The notes below the pieces were generated by a model, which saw nothing but the letters and a program-made list of their open reading frames with translations, was not told the origin of the DNA and searched no databases. This document shows positions 31,320-40,749 of a stretch of 64,000 bases of DNA, piece by piece; position 1 is the stretch's first letter; each line of letters opens with the position of its first letter. The stretch lies in assembly GCF_028682475.1 (NCBI RefSeq), contig NZ_JANHLE010000002.1:1-64000 (forward strand). Reading direction: 5' to 3'. Origin of the DNA: Pseudomonas putida. GTDB taxonomy: Bacteria; Pseudomonadota; Gammaproteobacteria; Pseudomonadales; Pseudomonadaceae. The translations under genes and the position numbers were made by a program.

Positions 31320-31724
31320 TCAGCCTTCTTCAGGCCAGAAACGCAGCGGCTTGCCCTCGGCAGGCCAGAAGCGTACCTGCTCGATCGGCGAGATGTCCCA
31401 GCGCTGGACAGTCTCCAGCGACTGCAGGAAGCGCTTTTCCTGCTCCATCAAGGCCGGTGCGCACAACTTGCGGGTGCTGCCGACTTTGCCGAAGCTGATT
31501 TTGTCGCCATCAAGCTGGTAAGGCGCGAACCAATGGTTGCATCCGCCATTGCCATAGGCGCGGCCGTCGGCTGCCAGGGTCAGGGTCAGGTGACTGTAGT
31601 CCATCAAGGGACGCTCACCAATCCACTCCAGCAGGTAACTGCGCTCCTGTTCCAGCTTCATCGGCTCGGCGGCACACCCCAGCAGGGCCGTGCCGGTCAG
31701 GGCGCTGAGCAACAGGGTTTTCAC
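31320..31724 (-). CDS. META-domain lipoprotein
   Basis: 134-residue HslJ-like META-domain protein. It starts at a GTG (31724) with AGGAGA upstream, has a lipobox ending in Cys17 (GTALLGC), and carries a motif GNGGCNHWFAPY typical of META domains. Function unknown; META proteins are linked to heat or drug tolerance. The start overlaps the end of the upstream gene (GTGA), so the two are coupled. Confidence 0.82.
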   Translation of the reverse strand: MKTLLLSALTGTALLGCAAEPMKLEQERSYLLEWIGERPLMDYSHLTLTLAADGRAYGNGGCNHWFAPYQLDGDKISFGKVGSTRKLCAPALMEQEKRFLQSLETVQRWDISPIEQVRFWPAEGKPLRFWPEEG

Positions 31725-32158
31725 TGGGCCGTCTCCTTGCATTTCGGGCACAGGTGCTTGTCGCCACGGCTGCTCCAGCCCAGCTCGGCAATGCGCGCGG
31801 TAGCGGCAGGCTGCAGGGCTTTCTTGCCCAGCTTGGCGTCGACCGCGAACTCGAAGCTCAGGTTGGCCTGGCAGCTGTCGCAGTTGACTTCCCAGGTGTG
31901 GATCGCCAGCTCACCGAACACCGGGCCGCTGGCCACCGCGACCCATTGACCGGTCGGGTTGATCAGGTGACGTACGGTTTCCACGGTCAGGCGCATGGAC
32001 AAGTCCTTGCTGCCCTTGAGGGTCACCAGCAGGACATCATGCTTCTGGATCGAACCGCCATTGCCGGTCACTTGATAGCGGCCTGGCACCAGGGCGCGGC
32101 ATTCGATCAGGGTGTGTTGCGGGTTAAACAGGTTGTAGCGGAAATCGTGTTCGACCAT
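31721..32158 (-). CDS. Zinc-ribbon-like protein, unknown function
   Basis: 145-residue soluble protein with two Cys pairs, CDSC near residue 96 and CPKC near the C-terminus, likely holding one zinc. The rest is beta-rich. I do not recognise the family. Start set at 32158 (MVEHDFRYNLFNPQ); it is 31 bp from the end of ldhA on the same strand and overlaps the META gene. Confidence 0.75.
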   Translation of the reverse strand: MVEHDFRYNLFNPQHTLIECRALVPGRYQVTGNGGSIQKHDVLLVTLKGSKDLSMRLTVETVRHLINPTGQWVAVASGPVFGELAIHTWEVNCDSCQANLSFEFAVDAKLGKKALQPAATARIAELGWSSRGDKHLCPKCKETAQ

Positions 32159-32189
32159 GGGTCCTCCAAATCTGCCGCGTATCCTAGCA

Positions 32190-33179
32190 TCAACCCTCGA
32201 CCAAGTTTTGCGGATTGCCTGCCGCCCAGCGGGTAATGTTGTCCAGCGTCGTCGCGGCAATGGCTGCCAGGGCCTCACGGGTGAGGAAGGCCTGGTGGGC
32301 AGTGACGATCACGTTGGGGAAGGTCAGCAGGCGGGCCAGCACGTCGTCCTGCAGCGGCAGGTCGGAGCGGTCTTCGAAGAACAGCTGGGCTTCTTCTTCA
32401 TAGACATCCAGGCCCAGGTAACCCAATTGGCCGTCCTTCAGGGCTTCGATCAGTGCCGGGGTGTCGATCAGGGCGCCGCGCCCGGTGTTGATCAGCATGG
32501 CCCCCGGTTGCAGCTGCGCCAGGCTCTGCGGGTTGATCAGGTGGCGGGTGTGTTCGGTCAACGGGCAGTGCAGGCTGATGATCTGGGCCTGGCGCAGCAG
32601 CTCCGGCAGTTCCAGGTAGTGGGCGCCGAGGGCCAGCAGCTCAGGGTTGGGGTACGGGTCGTACGCCAGCAACTGGCAGCCGAAGCCGGCCATGATGCGG
32701 GCGAAGGCGGCGCCGATCTGGCCGGTGCCAACCACCCCGACGGTTTTGCCGTGAAGGTCGAAGCCGGTCAGCCCGTGCAGGCTGAAGTTGCCTTCGCGGG
32801 TACGGTTGTAAGCCCGGTGCAGGCGGCGGTTCAGGGCCAGGATCAGTGCGACTGCATGTTCGGCCACGGCATGTGGCGAATACGCCGGTACCCGCACCAC
32901 GGCCAGGCCCAGCTGTTTTGCCGCCGCAAGGTCGACATGGTTGTAGCCGGCCGAGCGCAGGGCGATCAGGCGTGTACCGCCTGCGGCCAGGCGCTTGAGC
33001 ACCGCGGCGCTGAGGTCGTCGTTGATGAAGGCACAGACCACTTCATGACCGCTGGCCAGCGGCGCGGTGTCTTCGCTCAGGCGGGCGGGCTGGAAGTGCA
33101 GTTCCAGCCCGTGGCCCGCCGGGGCGTTGTTGAAACTGTCCTGATCATAGGTCTGGCTGCTGAAAAACAGTACGCGCAT
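32190..33179 (-). CDS. ldhA: D-lactate dehydrogenase / D-2-hydroxyacid dehydrogenase
   Basis: 329-residue NAD-dependent D-2-hydroxyacid dehydrogenase. It shows GVVGTGQIG (NAD binding), RSAGYNHVDL, HCPLTEHTRHLIN and NTGRGALIDT. The length and neighbours (gacS directly upstream) match fermentative LdhA of P. aeruginosa, which reduces pyruvate to D-lactate. AGGAAG sits 6 bp before the ATG. Confidence 0.92.
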   Translation of the reverse strand: MRVLFFSSQTYDQDSFNNAPAGHGLELHFQPARLSEDTAPLASGHEVVCAFINDDLSAAVLKRLAAGGTRLIALRSAGYNHVDLAAAKQLGLAVVRVPAYSPHAVAEHAVALILALNRRLHRAYNRTREGNFSLHGLTGFDLHGKTVGVVGTGQIGAAFARIMAGFGCQLLAYDPYPNPELLALGAHYLELPELLRQAQIISLHCPLTEHTRHLINPQSLAQLQPGAMLINTGRGALIDTPALIEALKDGQLGYLGLDVYEEEAQLFFEDRSDLPLQDDVLARLLTFPNVIVTAHQAFLTREALAAIAATTLDNITRWAAGNPQNLVEG

Positions 33180-33244
33180 GGGATCTTCCTGAGTCGATTG
33201 CGGAGAAGTCTAACCGCGGCGGCTGCTCATCACCTTGCCTCAGG

Positions 33245-35998
33245 TCAGGCGCTCAGGCGCGCCTGGGCGGTGAGGCGGATGATGGCCCGGTCCAGTTCGT
33301 CCAGGGCTCGCGGCGCTTCAGGGTCATTCTGTTTGAGCAGGGTTTCGCTGCGCTGGCAGGCGGCGCGCAACTGCGGTACGCCACAGTAGCGTGAAGCGCC
33401 ATTGAGGCGATGCACACGCTCGATCATGCCGTTGCGGTCGGCGGCCTCGCGGGCAGCACGAATCGCCTCGCGGTCGGCTTCCAGCGACGCCAGGAGCATG
33501 GCCAGCATATCGGCGGCAAGGTCGGGTTTGCCCGCCGCCAGGCGCAGGCCTTCTTCCGGGTCGAGGACCTTGAGTTCGCTGCTGTCGGCAATGCGCTCCG
33601 GTGCACGTTCGTTGTGCGGCGCACTCAGGTTCAGGCCGGTCCACTTGAGCACTACCTGGGCCAGCTGGCGCTCGCTGATCGGCTTGGTCAGGTAATCGTC
33701 CATGCCGCTGTGCAACAGGGCGCGCTTTTCATTGGCCATGGCATGCGCGGTGAGGGCGACGATCGGCAGCGGCGCGCCGCCCTGGCTGGTTTCCCACTGG
33801 CGGATCTGCTCGGTGCACTCGCGACCGTCCATGCCGGGCATCTGCACGTCCATCAGCACCAGGTCGAAATGCTCGTTCTGCACGGCCTGGACGGCGGCAT
33901 AGCCACTGTCGACGGCCAATACGTCGGCCCCCATGTCTTCAAGCAGGGTCTGCACCAGCAACAGGTTGGCCGGGTTGTCGTCGACACACAGCACTTTGGG
34001 TAACGGCTGCTCGCTGCTGACCTTGGCCTCGCTGCCGCTGCGCCGGGGTTGAACCAGCTCCAGCAAGGCCCGGCGCAACTTGCGCGTGCAGGCCGGTTTG
34101 GCTTGCAGCTGGCTATGGGCGTTGGGCAGGTAAGGGTGGTACAGCGCCTGCTCGGTGGTCGGGCACAACACCAGCGCCTGGCAGTTCAGACGCTGCAGTT
34201 GCTGGATGTACTGGCCCAGGCGTTCTGGCGCGACGCTGTCGAGGTTGACGCCCATGACGGCGAGGGTGAAGGGCTCCCCTGCCATGCGTGCCGCCGCCAC
34301 CGCATGCAGCAGCGGGTCGATCGAATGGAAGGTGGAAACCTGCAGGCCGCAGTCTTCCAGTTGATGCTCCAGGGCCTGACGCGCCAGCTCGTGGGCGTCG
34401 ACAATCGCCACCCGGCGTTCCACCAGCGATTGCAGCGGCAGGTCCTCGGCGTCGTCACGGGCCTTGGGCAGGCGCAGGCTGACCCAGAACTGCGAGCCTT
34501 CACCCGGCGTGCTGTCGACTCCGATTTCACCGCCCATCTGCTCGATCAGGCGCTTGGAGATCACCAGGCCCAGGCCAGTCCCCCCCGGCTGGCGCGACAA
34601 CGAGTTGTCAGCCTGGCTGAAGGCCTGAAACAGTGCGCGGACATCCTGGCTGGACAGGCCGATGCCGGTGTCCTGCACGCAAATGCGCAGTTGTACGCTG
34701 TCCTCATGCTCTTCTTCGAGCATCGCGCGGGTGACGATGGTGCCTTCGCGGGTGAACTTGATGGCGTTGCTGACCAGGTTGGTAAGGATCTGCTTCAGGC
34801 GCAGCGGGTCACCGACCAGCGACAGCGGCGTGTCGCGATAGACCAGGCTGACCAGTTCCAGCTGCTTGGCATGGGCGGCGGGGGCGAGGATGGTCAGGGT
34901 GTCCTGGATCAGGTCGCGCAGGTTGAACGGAATGCTGTCGAGCACCAGCTTGCCGGCCTCGATCTTGGAGAAGTCGAGGATCTCGTTGATGATCCCGAGC
35001 AGGCTGCTGGCGGACTTTTCGATGGTGCCGAGGTAATCGAGCTGGCGCGGGGTCAGCTCGCTTTTTTGCAACAGGTGGGTAAAACCGAGGATGCCATTGA
35101 GTGGCGTACGGATTTCATGGCTCATGTTGGCGAGGAACTCGGACTTGATCCGGCTGGCCTCCAGGGCCTCCTTGCGCGCCATGTCCAGTTCGATGTTCTG
35201 GATCTCGATGGTCTCCAGGTTCTGGCGGACGTCTTCGGTGGCCTGGTCGATGCTGTGCTGCAACTCTTCATGGGCGTTGTGCAGGGTTTCGGCCATGCGG
35301 TTGATACCGGCCGCCAGCTCATCCATCTCATAACTGCCCATGACCGGCAGGCGTTCTTCCAGGTTGCCGTCCTTGAGCTGGGTCACGGCGTGCTTGATCT
35401 GGCCGATGGGGTCATTGATCGTGCGGCTCATGCGCAATGCCAGCAGCGCCGTGGCGACCAGGCCGCAGAAGATTAGCAGCAGGCTGGTGAACAGGCTGCG
35501 GTAACCGCGCAACAGGGTGCCATCGTGGGACAGCTCGATGTCCACCCAGCCCAGCAGTCGATCGGCTTCGTCCGGGATACGTTCGCCTGCCAGGTCGCGA
35601 TGGTGGCCGAACACCGGCAGCAGGTAACGGGTGGCGTCGCTGCCGGTACGCTGCAGCAACGCCGTACCGCCGCCGGCGGGTGCCTGGTTGAGCATGCTCG
35701 GGCCGGCATGGGCAAGGTTGTGGCGATCCTCGCCGAGAAACGCCACGGCACGCACGTCCGCCTGTTCCAGGGCTTGGGCGGCGATGCGCTCCAGCTGGGC
35801 CGGGTCGTGACGGACCAGGGCCGGTGCCACCAGGGGCGCCAGGTGCTCGGCAATCATCTTGCCGCGCTGCAGCAATTGGGTTTGCAGCTCGCTCTGCTGC
35901 AGCCAGGTGAAATAGCTGCCCAGTACCAATGCCATCAAGCCGGCAGGTAGCATCGCCAGCAGCAACACGCGGCTGCGGATTCCCAAACGATTCAGCAC
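33245..35998 (-). CDS. gacS: Hybrid sensor kinase GacS
   Basis: 917-residue tripartite kinase. A membrane helix (about 11-32), a periplasmic loop, a second helix (about 170-190), HAMP, HisKA with His294 ([10 protein letters not shown]), HATPase, a degenerate receiver, a receiver with Asp717 ([13 protein letters not shown]) and a C-terminal Hpt domain with His863 ([10 protein letters not shown]). GacS activates GacA and, through RsmY/Z RNAs, secondary metabolism and biofilm genes. Start is a GTG at 35998 with AGGAG 7 bp upstream; it gives exactly the usual GacS length and N-terminus, so the longer open frame to 36097 is rejected. Confidence 0.97.
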   Translation of the reverse strand: MLNRLGIRSRVLLLAMLPAGLMALVLGSYFTWLQQSELQTQLLQRGKMIAEHLAPLVAPALVRHDPAQLERIAAQALEQADVRAVAFLGEDRHNLAHAGPSMLNQAPAGGGTALLQRTGSDATRYLLPVFGHHRDLAGERIPDEADRLLGWVDIELSHDGTLLRGYRSLFTSLLLIFCGLVATALLALRMSRTINDPIGQIKHAVTQLKDGNLEERLPVMGSYEMDELAAGINRMAETLHNAHEELQHSIDQATEDVRQNLETIEIQNIELDMARKEALEASRIKSEFLANMSHEIRTPLNGILGFTHLLQKSELTPRQLDYLGTIEKSASSLLGIINEILDFSKIEAGKLVLDSIPFNLRDLIQDTLTILAPAAHAKQLELVSLVYRDTPLSLVGDPLRLKQILTNLVSNAIKFTREGTIVTRAMLEEEHEDSVQLRICVQDTGIGLSSQDVRALFQAFSQADNSLSRQPGGTGLGLVISKRLIEQMGGEIGVDSTPGEGSQFWVSLRLPKARDDAEDLPLQSLVERRVAIVDAHELARQALEHQLEDCGLQVSTFHSIDPLLHAVAAARMAGEPFTLAVMGVNLDSVAPERLGQYIQQLQRLNCQALVLCPTTEQALYHPYLPNAHSQLQAKPACTRKLRRALLELVQPRRSGSEAKVSSEQPLPKVLCVDDNPANLLLVQTLLEDMGADVLAVDSGYAAVQAVQNEHFDLVLMDVQMPGMDGRECTEQIRQWETSQGGAPLPIVALTAHAMANEKRALLHSGMDDYLTKPISERQLAQVVLKWTGLNLSAPHNERAPERIADSSELKVLDPEEGLRLAAGKPDLAADMLAMLLASLEADREAIRAAREAADRNGMIERVHRLNGASRYCGVPQLRAACQRSETLLKQNDPEAPRALDELDRAIIRLTAQARLSA

Positions 35999-36215
35999 GA
36001 AACTCTCCTGTGCCTGGCATGTGCTGTAAGCCGCCGTCAGTGCTAGCTGACGGACCAAGTCGGAAAAGTACCGCGCCTTCTCGCGCAATGCACTCATTTG
36101 TATCTACTTTTGACGTAGGCACAATCCACGCAGTCGCATCGACAAGCAGTTGCGGGTTGCCTGCGCCAGGCAATTACTCAATAATCGCGTAACTGAGAAT
36201 TGCTAGCACCCGCCA

Positions 36216-36932
36216 ATGAATCCCGTAACTATTAGCGAATCCACCATACTGGCCATCGAGGACGACCCGGTCCTCGGCGCCCACCTGCATGAAGAACTGC
36301 AACGTGGCGGCTTCAAGGTCACCTGGTGCAAGAATGGTCGCGAGGGCTTGGAGGTTGCGCGTGAATCGCGTTTCGATGTGGTCCTGGTGGACATCCTGCT
36401 ACCCGGGCTGAACGGCCTGGAGGTGCTGGCGAAACTGCGCGAAAGCAGCTCGACGCCGGTGATCATGATGTCTGCCCTGGGCGCCGAGGCGGATCGCATC
36501 AGCGGTTTCCAGCGCGGTGCCGACGATTATCTGCCCAAACCGTTCAGCATCGCTGAGCTCAAGGTACGTATCGAGGCGATCCTGCGCCGGGTGGCGCTGG
36601 AGCGCCGCCGTCAGCAAGCGCCCGCGCAGCCGGGCGGCGCTCTGCAGTTCGACGACCAGGCTTGCGATGTCCGCTGTGGCGAGCGCTGGGCCGGGCTGAC
36701 CCTGAGCGAGTACCGCCTGCTCGACATTCTGCACCGCAGCCAGGAAGAGGTGCTGAGCAAGCCCTTCCTTTATCAGCAGGTCCTGCAGCGTGGTTATGCC
36801 CGCCATGACCGCAGCCTGGACATGCACGTCAGCCAGATCCGGCGCAAGCTCAAGACCATCGGTTACCAGGAGCGTGAACTGCGCACGGTGTGGGGCAAGG
36901 GGTACGTGCTCAGTGCCGCTGAGGTCGGCTGA
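36216..36932 (+). CDS. OmpR-family response regulator, PirR-like
   Basis: 238-residue regulator: receiver with Asp59 (VVLVDILLPGLNG) and Lys in LPKPF, then a winged helix. It occupies the position of pirR of P. aeruginosa (next to gacS, before pirS), which controls a ferric enterobactin receptor. No receptor gene is present here, so the target is unknown. No clear ribosome site precedes the ATG. Confidence 0.85.
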   Translation: MNPVTISESTILAIEDDPVLGAHLHEELQRGGFKVTWCKNGREGLEVARESRFDVVLVDILLPGLNGLEVLAKLRESSSTPVIMMSALGAEADRISGFQRGADDYLPKPFSIAELKVRIEAILRRVALERRRQQAPAQPGGALQFDDQACDVRCGERWAGLTLSEYRLLDILHRSQEEVLSKPFLYQQVLQRGYARHDRSLDMHVSQIRRKLKTIGYQERELRTVWGKGYVLSAAEVG

Positions 36933-36933
36933 G

Positions 36934-38280
36934 GTGCCCAATCGTCACTCATTGTTCTGGAAACTGGCGATCCTGCTGGTCGGCTTCTGTCTGTTGATGA
37001 TCGGCCTGAGCTGGAGCTGGGGCCGGCACATGGAAACTCAGAACGCCTATCTGTCCGATCAGGCCCGAACCACCTTGACCGACTATGCCGCAGAGGCTGA
37101 ACGCGCCTGGAAGCAGGGCGGACAGGCCGGCGTCGATGCCTGGATGGCCGACATGGCCAGCAAGGAAGGCACCTGGGTGAATGTGCTGGGGGCCGACTTG
37201 CAATCGCTGAGCAGCACGCCGCTGACAGCTGAGCAAAGTCGCAAGATCACCTTCCTGCGTGGCATCGACTGGCCGGTCAGTCGCCGGGTGATTGGCTTGC
37301 CGTGGATGCGCGTGCCGTTTGTCGAGCACCCGGAGCAGGGGCTGCTGGTGATCGAATTGCCAGAGCGCCTGATGCCCGGTCGCTACCGCCTGTTCTGGCG
37401 GTTCATGACCAATGGCGTGATCCCCGGGCTGTTCACCTTGTTGCTGTGCATCGGCCTGTACCGCATGTTGATCATGCCGCTGATCCAGCTGCGCGAGCAG
37501 GCCAATGCCTGGCGGGCGGACCAGCTGTCGGCGCGGGTCGCCAGCAGCACCACCAGCCGCCAGGATGAGCTGGGCGAACTGGGGCGTGCGTTCGATGACA
37601 TGGCTGAACGCCTGCAGGGCACGGTGGCCTTGCAGCAACAGCTGTTGCGTGACCTGTCGCACGAGTTGCGCACGCCGTTGAGCCGTCTGCGCGTAGCCTG
37701 TGAAGGGGACGCTGACGCCGGCCAGCTGCGCGAACGCCTGGGGCGCGAAATCGACTGCATGCAGCGGCTGGTCGAGGATGCCTTGCAACTGGCCTGGCTC
37801 GACACCGAGCGGGCGCCGCCGAGCAAGGAGCCGATCCAGGTCCAGGCACTTTGGGACATGCTCGCCGAAGATGCCTGTTTTGAAAGCACCTGGCCGTCGG
37901 CGCAACTGCATTGCGCACTGGATGCCTCCTGCTGGATTCACGGCAACCTGAACAGCGTGGCGCAGGCGCTGGAGAACATTCTGCGCAACGCCATCCGCCA
38001 CTCCCCGGCCAGCGGCGTGATTCGCCTGGACGGCCGGCGTCAGGGCGATCACTGGCTGTTGTGGCTGGAGGATCAGGGCGGCGGCGTGGCAGAGGCCGAA
38101 CTTGAGCGGATCTTCGCGCCGTTTACCCGGCTGGACGGCTCACGTCCGGGGGACGGTGGTTTCGGCCTTGGCCTGAGCATCGCCCGCAATGCCATCGTGC
38201 GCCAGGGTGGGCGCCTGTGGGCGCAAAATACCGGGCAGGGGCTGCGGCTGAACATCCAGCTACCTGCTGCTCAGCCATAG
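36934..38280 (+). CDS. Sensor histidine kinase, PirS-like
   Basis: 448-residue kinase: membrane helices about 8-30 and 150-175, HAMP, His243 in LSHELRTPLSRLR, and an ATPase domain ending GGFGLGLSIARN. Start set at a GTG one base past the regulator stop (TGAGGTG); an upstream frame is only a shadow of the regulator gene. Partner of the preceding regulator. The pirA receptor that follows pirS in P. aeruginosa is missing, and cysM comes next. Confidence 0.87.
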   Translation: MPNRHSLFWKLAILLVGFCLLMIGLSWSWGRHMETQNAYLSDQARTTLTDYAAEAERAWKQGGQAGVDAWMADMASKEGTWVNVLGADLQSLSSTPLTAEQSRKITFLRGIDWPVSRRVIGLPWMRVPFVEHPEQGLLVIELPERLMPGRYRLFWRFMTNGVIPGLFTLLLCIGLYRMLIMPLIQLREQANAWRADQLSARVASSTTSRQDELGELGRAFDDMAERLQGTVALQQQLLRDLSHELRTPLSRLRVACEGDADAGQLRERLGREIDCMQRLVEDALQLAWLDTERAPPSKEPIQVQALWDMLAEDACFESTWPSAQLHCALDASCWIHGNLNSVAQALENILRNAIRHSPASGVIRLDGRRQGDHWLLWLEDQGGGVAEAELERIFAPFTRLDGSRPGDGGFGLGLSIARNAIVRQGGRLWAQNTGQGLRLNIQLPAAQP

Positions 38281-38389
38281 GCCAACGGTTTATAACTGGC
38301 TGGTATAACACCCGCACATTGCGTGATATGGACAACGCTCGTTTGCCGGTATGATAGGCGCCCCCGCAGTCTGGATTGCGAACTACGCC

Positions 38390-39292
38390 ATGACCTTGCA
38401 GTACCCAACCATCGCCGATTGCGTCGGCAACACGCCTCTGGTCCGCCTGCAGCGCATTGCCGGTGAAACCAGCAACACCCTCCTGCTCAAGCTTGAAGGC
38501 AACAACCCGGCAGGTTCGGTCAAGGACCGTCCGGCGCTGTCGATGATCACCCGTGCCGAATTGCGCGGGCAGATCAAGCCGGGCGACACCCTGATCGAAG
38601 CGACCTCGGGCAACACCGGGATCGCCTTGGCCATGGCGGCGGCGATCAAGGGTTACAAAATGATCCTGATCATGCCCGACAACTCCAGCGCCGAGCGCAA
38701 AGCGGCAATGACCGCCTATGGCGCCGAGCTGATTCTGGTCAGCAAGGAAGAAGGCATGGAAGGCGCCCGCGACCTCGCCGACCGTCTGCAAGCCGAGGGC
38801 CGTGGCCTGGTGCTCGATCAGTTCGGCAACGGTGACAATCCCGAAGCCCATTATGTCAGCACCGGTCCCGAGATCTGGCGCCAGACCCAGGGCACCATCA
38901 CCCATTTCGTCAGCTCCATGGGTACCACCGGCACCATCATGGGCTGCTCGCGTTATCTCAAAGAGCAAAACCCGGCCGTGCAGATCGTCGGTTTGCAGCC
39001 GATGGAAGGCTCGGCGATTCCGGGTATCCGGCGCTGGCCCGAAGAGTACCTGCCGAAGATCTACCAGGCTGACCGCGTTGATCGCGTGGTCGACATGGCC
39101 CAGAGTGAAGCCGAAGAGACCACCCGCCGACTGGCCCGCGAAGAGGGCATTTTCTGTGGTGTGTCCTCTGGTGGTGCAGTGGCGGCGATGTTGCGTCTGT
39201 CGCGCGAACTGGAAAACGCCGTGATCGTGGCAATCATTTGTGACCGTGGCGACCGATACCTGTCGACCGGCATTTTCGACGCGGCGAACTGA
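38390..39292 (+). CDS. cysM: Cysteine synthase B (O-acetylserine sulfhydrylase)
   Basis: 300-residue PLP enzyme making cysteine from O-acetylserine and sulfide or thiosulfate. The PLP lysine is in [12 protein letters not shown], followed by the loop [13 protein letters not shown] and GTTGTIMG. CysM type is shown by the motif [12 protein letters not shown]. Start set at 38390 ([11 protein letters not shown]). The rlmD start overlaps its last base. Confidence 0.95.
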   Translation: MTLQYPTIADCVGNTPLVRLQRIAGETSNTLLLKLEGNNPAGSVKDRPALSMITRAELRGQIKPGDTLIEATSGNTGIALAMAAAIKGYKMILIMPDNSSAERKAAMTAYGAELILVSKEEGMEGARDLADRLQAEGRGLVLDQFGNGDNPEAHYVSTGPEIWRQTQGTITHFVSSMGTTGTIMGCSRYLKEQNPAVQIVGLQPMEGSAIPGIRRWPEEYLPKIYQADRVDRVVDMAQSEAEETTRRLAREEGIFCGVSSGGAVAAMLRLSRELENAVIVAIICDRGDRYLSTGIFDAAN

Positions 39293-40650
39293 TGTCCAAA
39301 AGTAAACGCAACAGCGGCCTGCGCTTCCAGCCGGCCGGCGGCAGCCGCACGCCGCAGATCCCCACCGGCAAAAAGCAGCGCCTGCGTATCGAACGCCTGG
39401 CGGGGGATGGCCGTGGCATTGCCTTTTTTGAAGGGCGTACCTGGTTTGTCAGTGGCGCACTGGCCGAGGAAGAAGTCGAGGCGCGGGTGCTCAATGCCCA
39501 CGGCAAGGTCGTCGAAGCGCGTCTGGAGCGGGTGTTTAGCGCCAGCCCGGAGCGTCGTCAGGCGCCGTGCAAGCATTTCGATCGCTGCGGTGGCTGCAAC
39601 TTGCAGCACCTGGCCCATGCCGATCAACTGGCCCTCAAACAGCGCTTGCTGGCCGAGCAGCTGCAGCGGGTCGCTGGTGTGGTGCCCGAGCGTTGGGCCG
39701 CCCCGTTGAGCGGACCTGAGTTCGCCTACCGGCGTAGGGCACGGGTGGCGGTGCGCTGGGATAACAAAGCGAAAAAGCTCGAAGTCGGTTTCCGCGCCGA
39801 AGCCAGCCAGGACATCGTCGCCATCGAGGATTGCCCGGTACTGGTACAACCCTTGCAGTCGATCATGCGTCACTTGCCGATGCTCCTGCAGAGCTTGAGC
39901 AAACCGCAGGTGGTTGGTCATGTCGAGCTGTTCAGCGGTACGGCACTGGCCTTGCTGTTGCGCCATACCGCGCCATTGGCGGAAGGCGACCTGGGTCGCT
40001 TGCAGGCCTTCTGCAAAGAAGCAGGTGTGCAGCTATGGTTGCAAGGCGAGGGTGAACCTTATCCGCTCGACGCCGGTCAGAGCCTCGGCTTTACTTTGGC
40101 ACCGTGGAACCTGGAGCTGGCATACCGGCCCGGGGATTTCGTCCAGGTCAACGCTGCGGTCAACACGGCGATGATCGAGCAGGCGCTGGCCTGGCTGGCG
40201 CCGCAAGCCGACGAGCGCGTACTTGATCTGTTCTGCGGTCTGGGCAATTTCGCCCTGCCGCTGGCCCGGCAGGCGCGTGAAGTGGTGGCGGTGGAAGGTG
40301 TACAGGCAATGGTCGAGCGGGCAGCGGCCAATGCACGAAGCAACAATTTGCATAACACAGCGTTTTTTCAGGCCGATTTATCGCAGCCTTTGACCGCCTC
40401 CGGCTGGGCCGCTGGAGGCTTTTCTGCGGTACTCTTGGACCCACCGCGGGACGGCGCTTATGAGGTTGTGCGAAAAATTGCCGACCTTGGGGCGAAACGT
40501 CTGGTGTATGTATCGTGCAACCCGGCAACCCTGGCCCGTGACACGCTAGAGCTGGTCAGGCAGGGGTACCGGTTAAAATGTGCCGGGATTCTCGACATGT
40601 TTCCTCAGACGGCGCATGTCGAAGCCATGGCGTTATTCGAAGCGGGCTAG
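39292..40650 (+). CDS. rlmD: 23S rRNA (uracil-1939-C5)-methyltransferase
   Basis: 452-residue RlmD (RumA). An N-terminal TRAM domain (about 25-80), the iron-sulfur cysteines in [15 protein letters not shown], an AdoMet domain with [13 protein letters not shown] and the catalytic cysteine in [11 protein letters not shown]. It methylates U1939 of 23S rRNA. Its first base overlaps the cysM stop (TGATG). Confidence 0.95.
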   Translation: MSKSKRNSGLRFQPAGGSRTPQIPTGKKQRLRIERLAGDGRGIAFFEGRTWFVSGALAEEEVEARVLNAHGKVVEARLERVFSASPERRQAPCKHFDRCGGCNLQHLAHADQLALKQRLLAEQLQRVAGVVPERWAAPLSGPEFAYRRRARVAVRWDNKAKKLEVGFRAEASQDIVAIEDCPVLVQPLQSIMRHLPMLLQSLSKPQVVGHVELFSGTALALLLRHTAPLAEGDLGRLQAFCKEAGVQLWLQGEGEPYPLDAGQSLGFTLAPWNLELAYRPGDFVQVNAAVNTAMIEQALAWLAPQADERVLDLFCGLGNFALPLARQAREVVAVEGVQAMVERAAANARSNNLHNTAFFQADLSQPLTASGWAAGGFSAVLLDPPRDGAYEVVRKIADLGAKRLVYVSCNPATLARDTLELVRQGYRLKCAGILDMFPQTAHVEAMALFEAG

Positions 40651-40749
40651 CGGGACTGGCGCGTTGGGCGCTGCACCTTGGGTCCGGCAGGGGCAGCACC
40701 AGAGATATCAAGCGCATCGCGAATGCGCTGTAGGGAAAGGTAAACAAAG

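Noticed and set aside
34049..35476. 475-codon plus-strand frame opposite gacS
   Set aside because: Antisense shadow of the kinase core; no ribosome site or recognisable motif.
36001..36097. 33-codon longer start for gacS
   Set aside because: The GTG at 35998 has AGGAG at the right distance and gives the usual 917-residue GacS with His294, Asp717 and Hpt His863.
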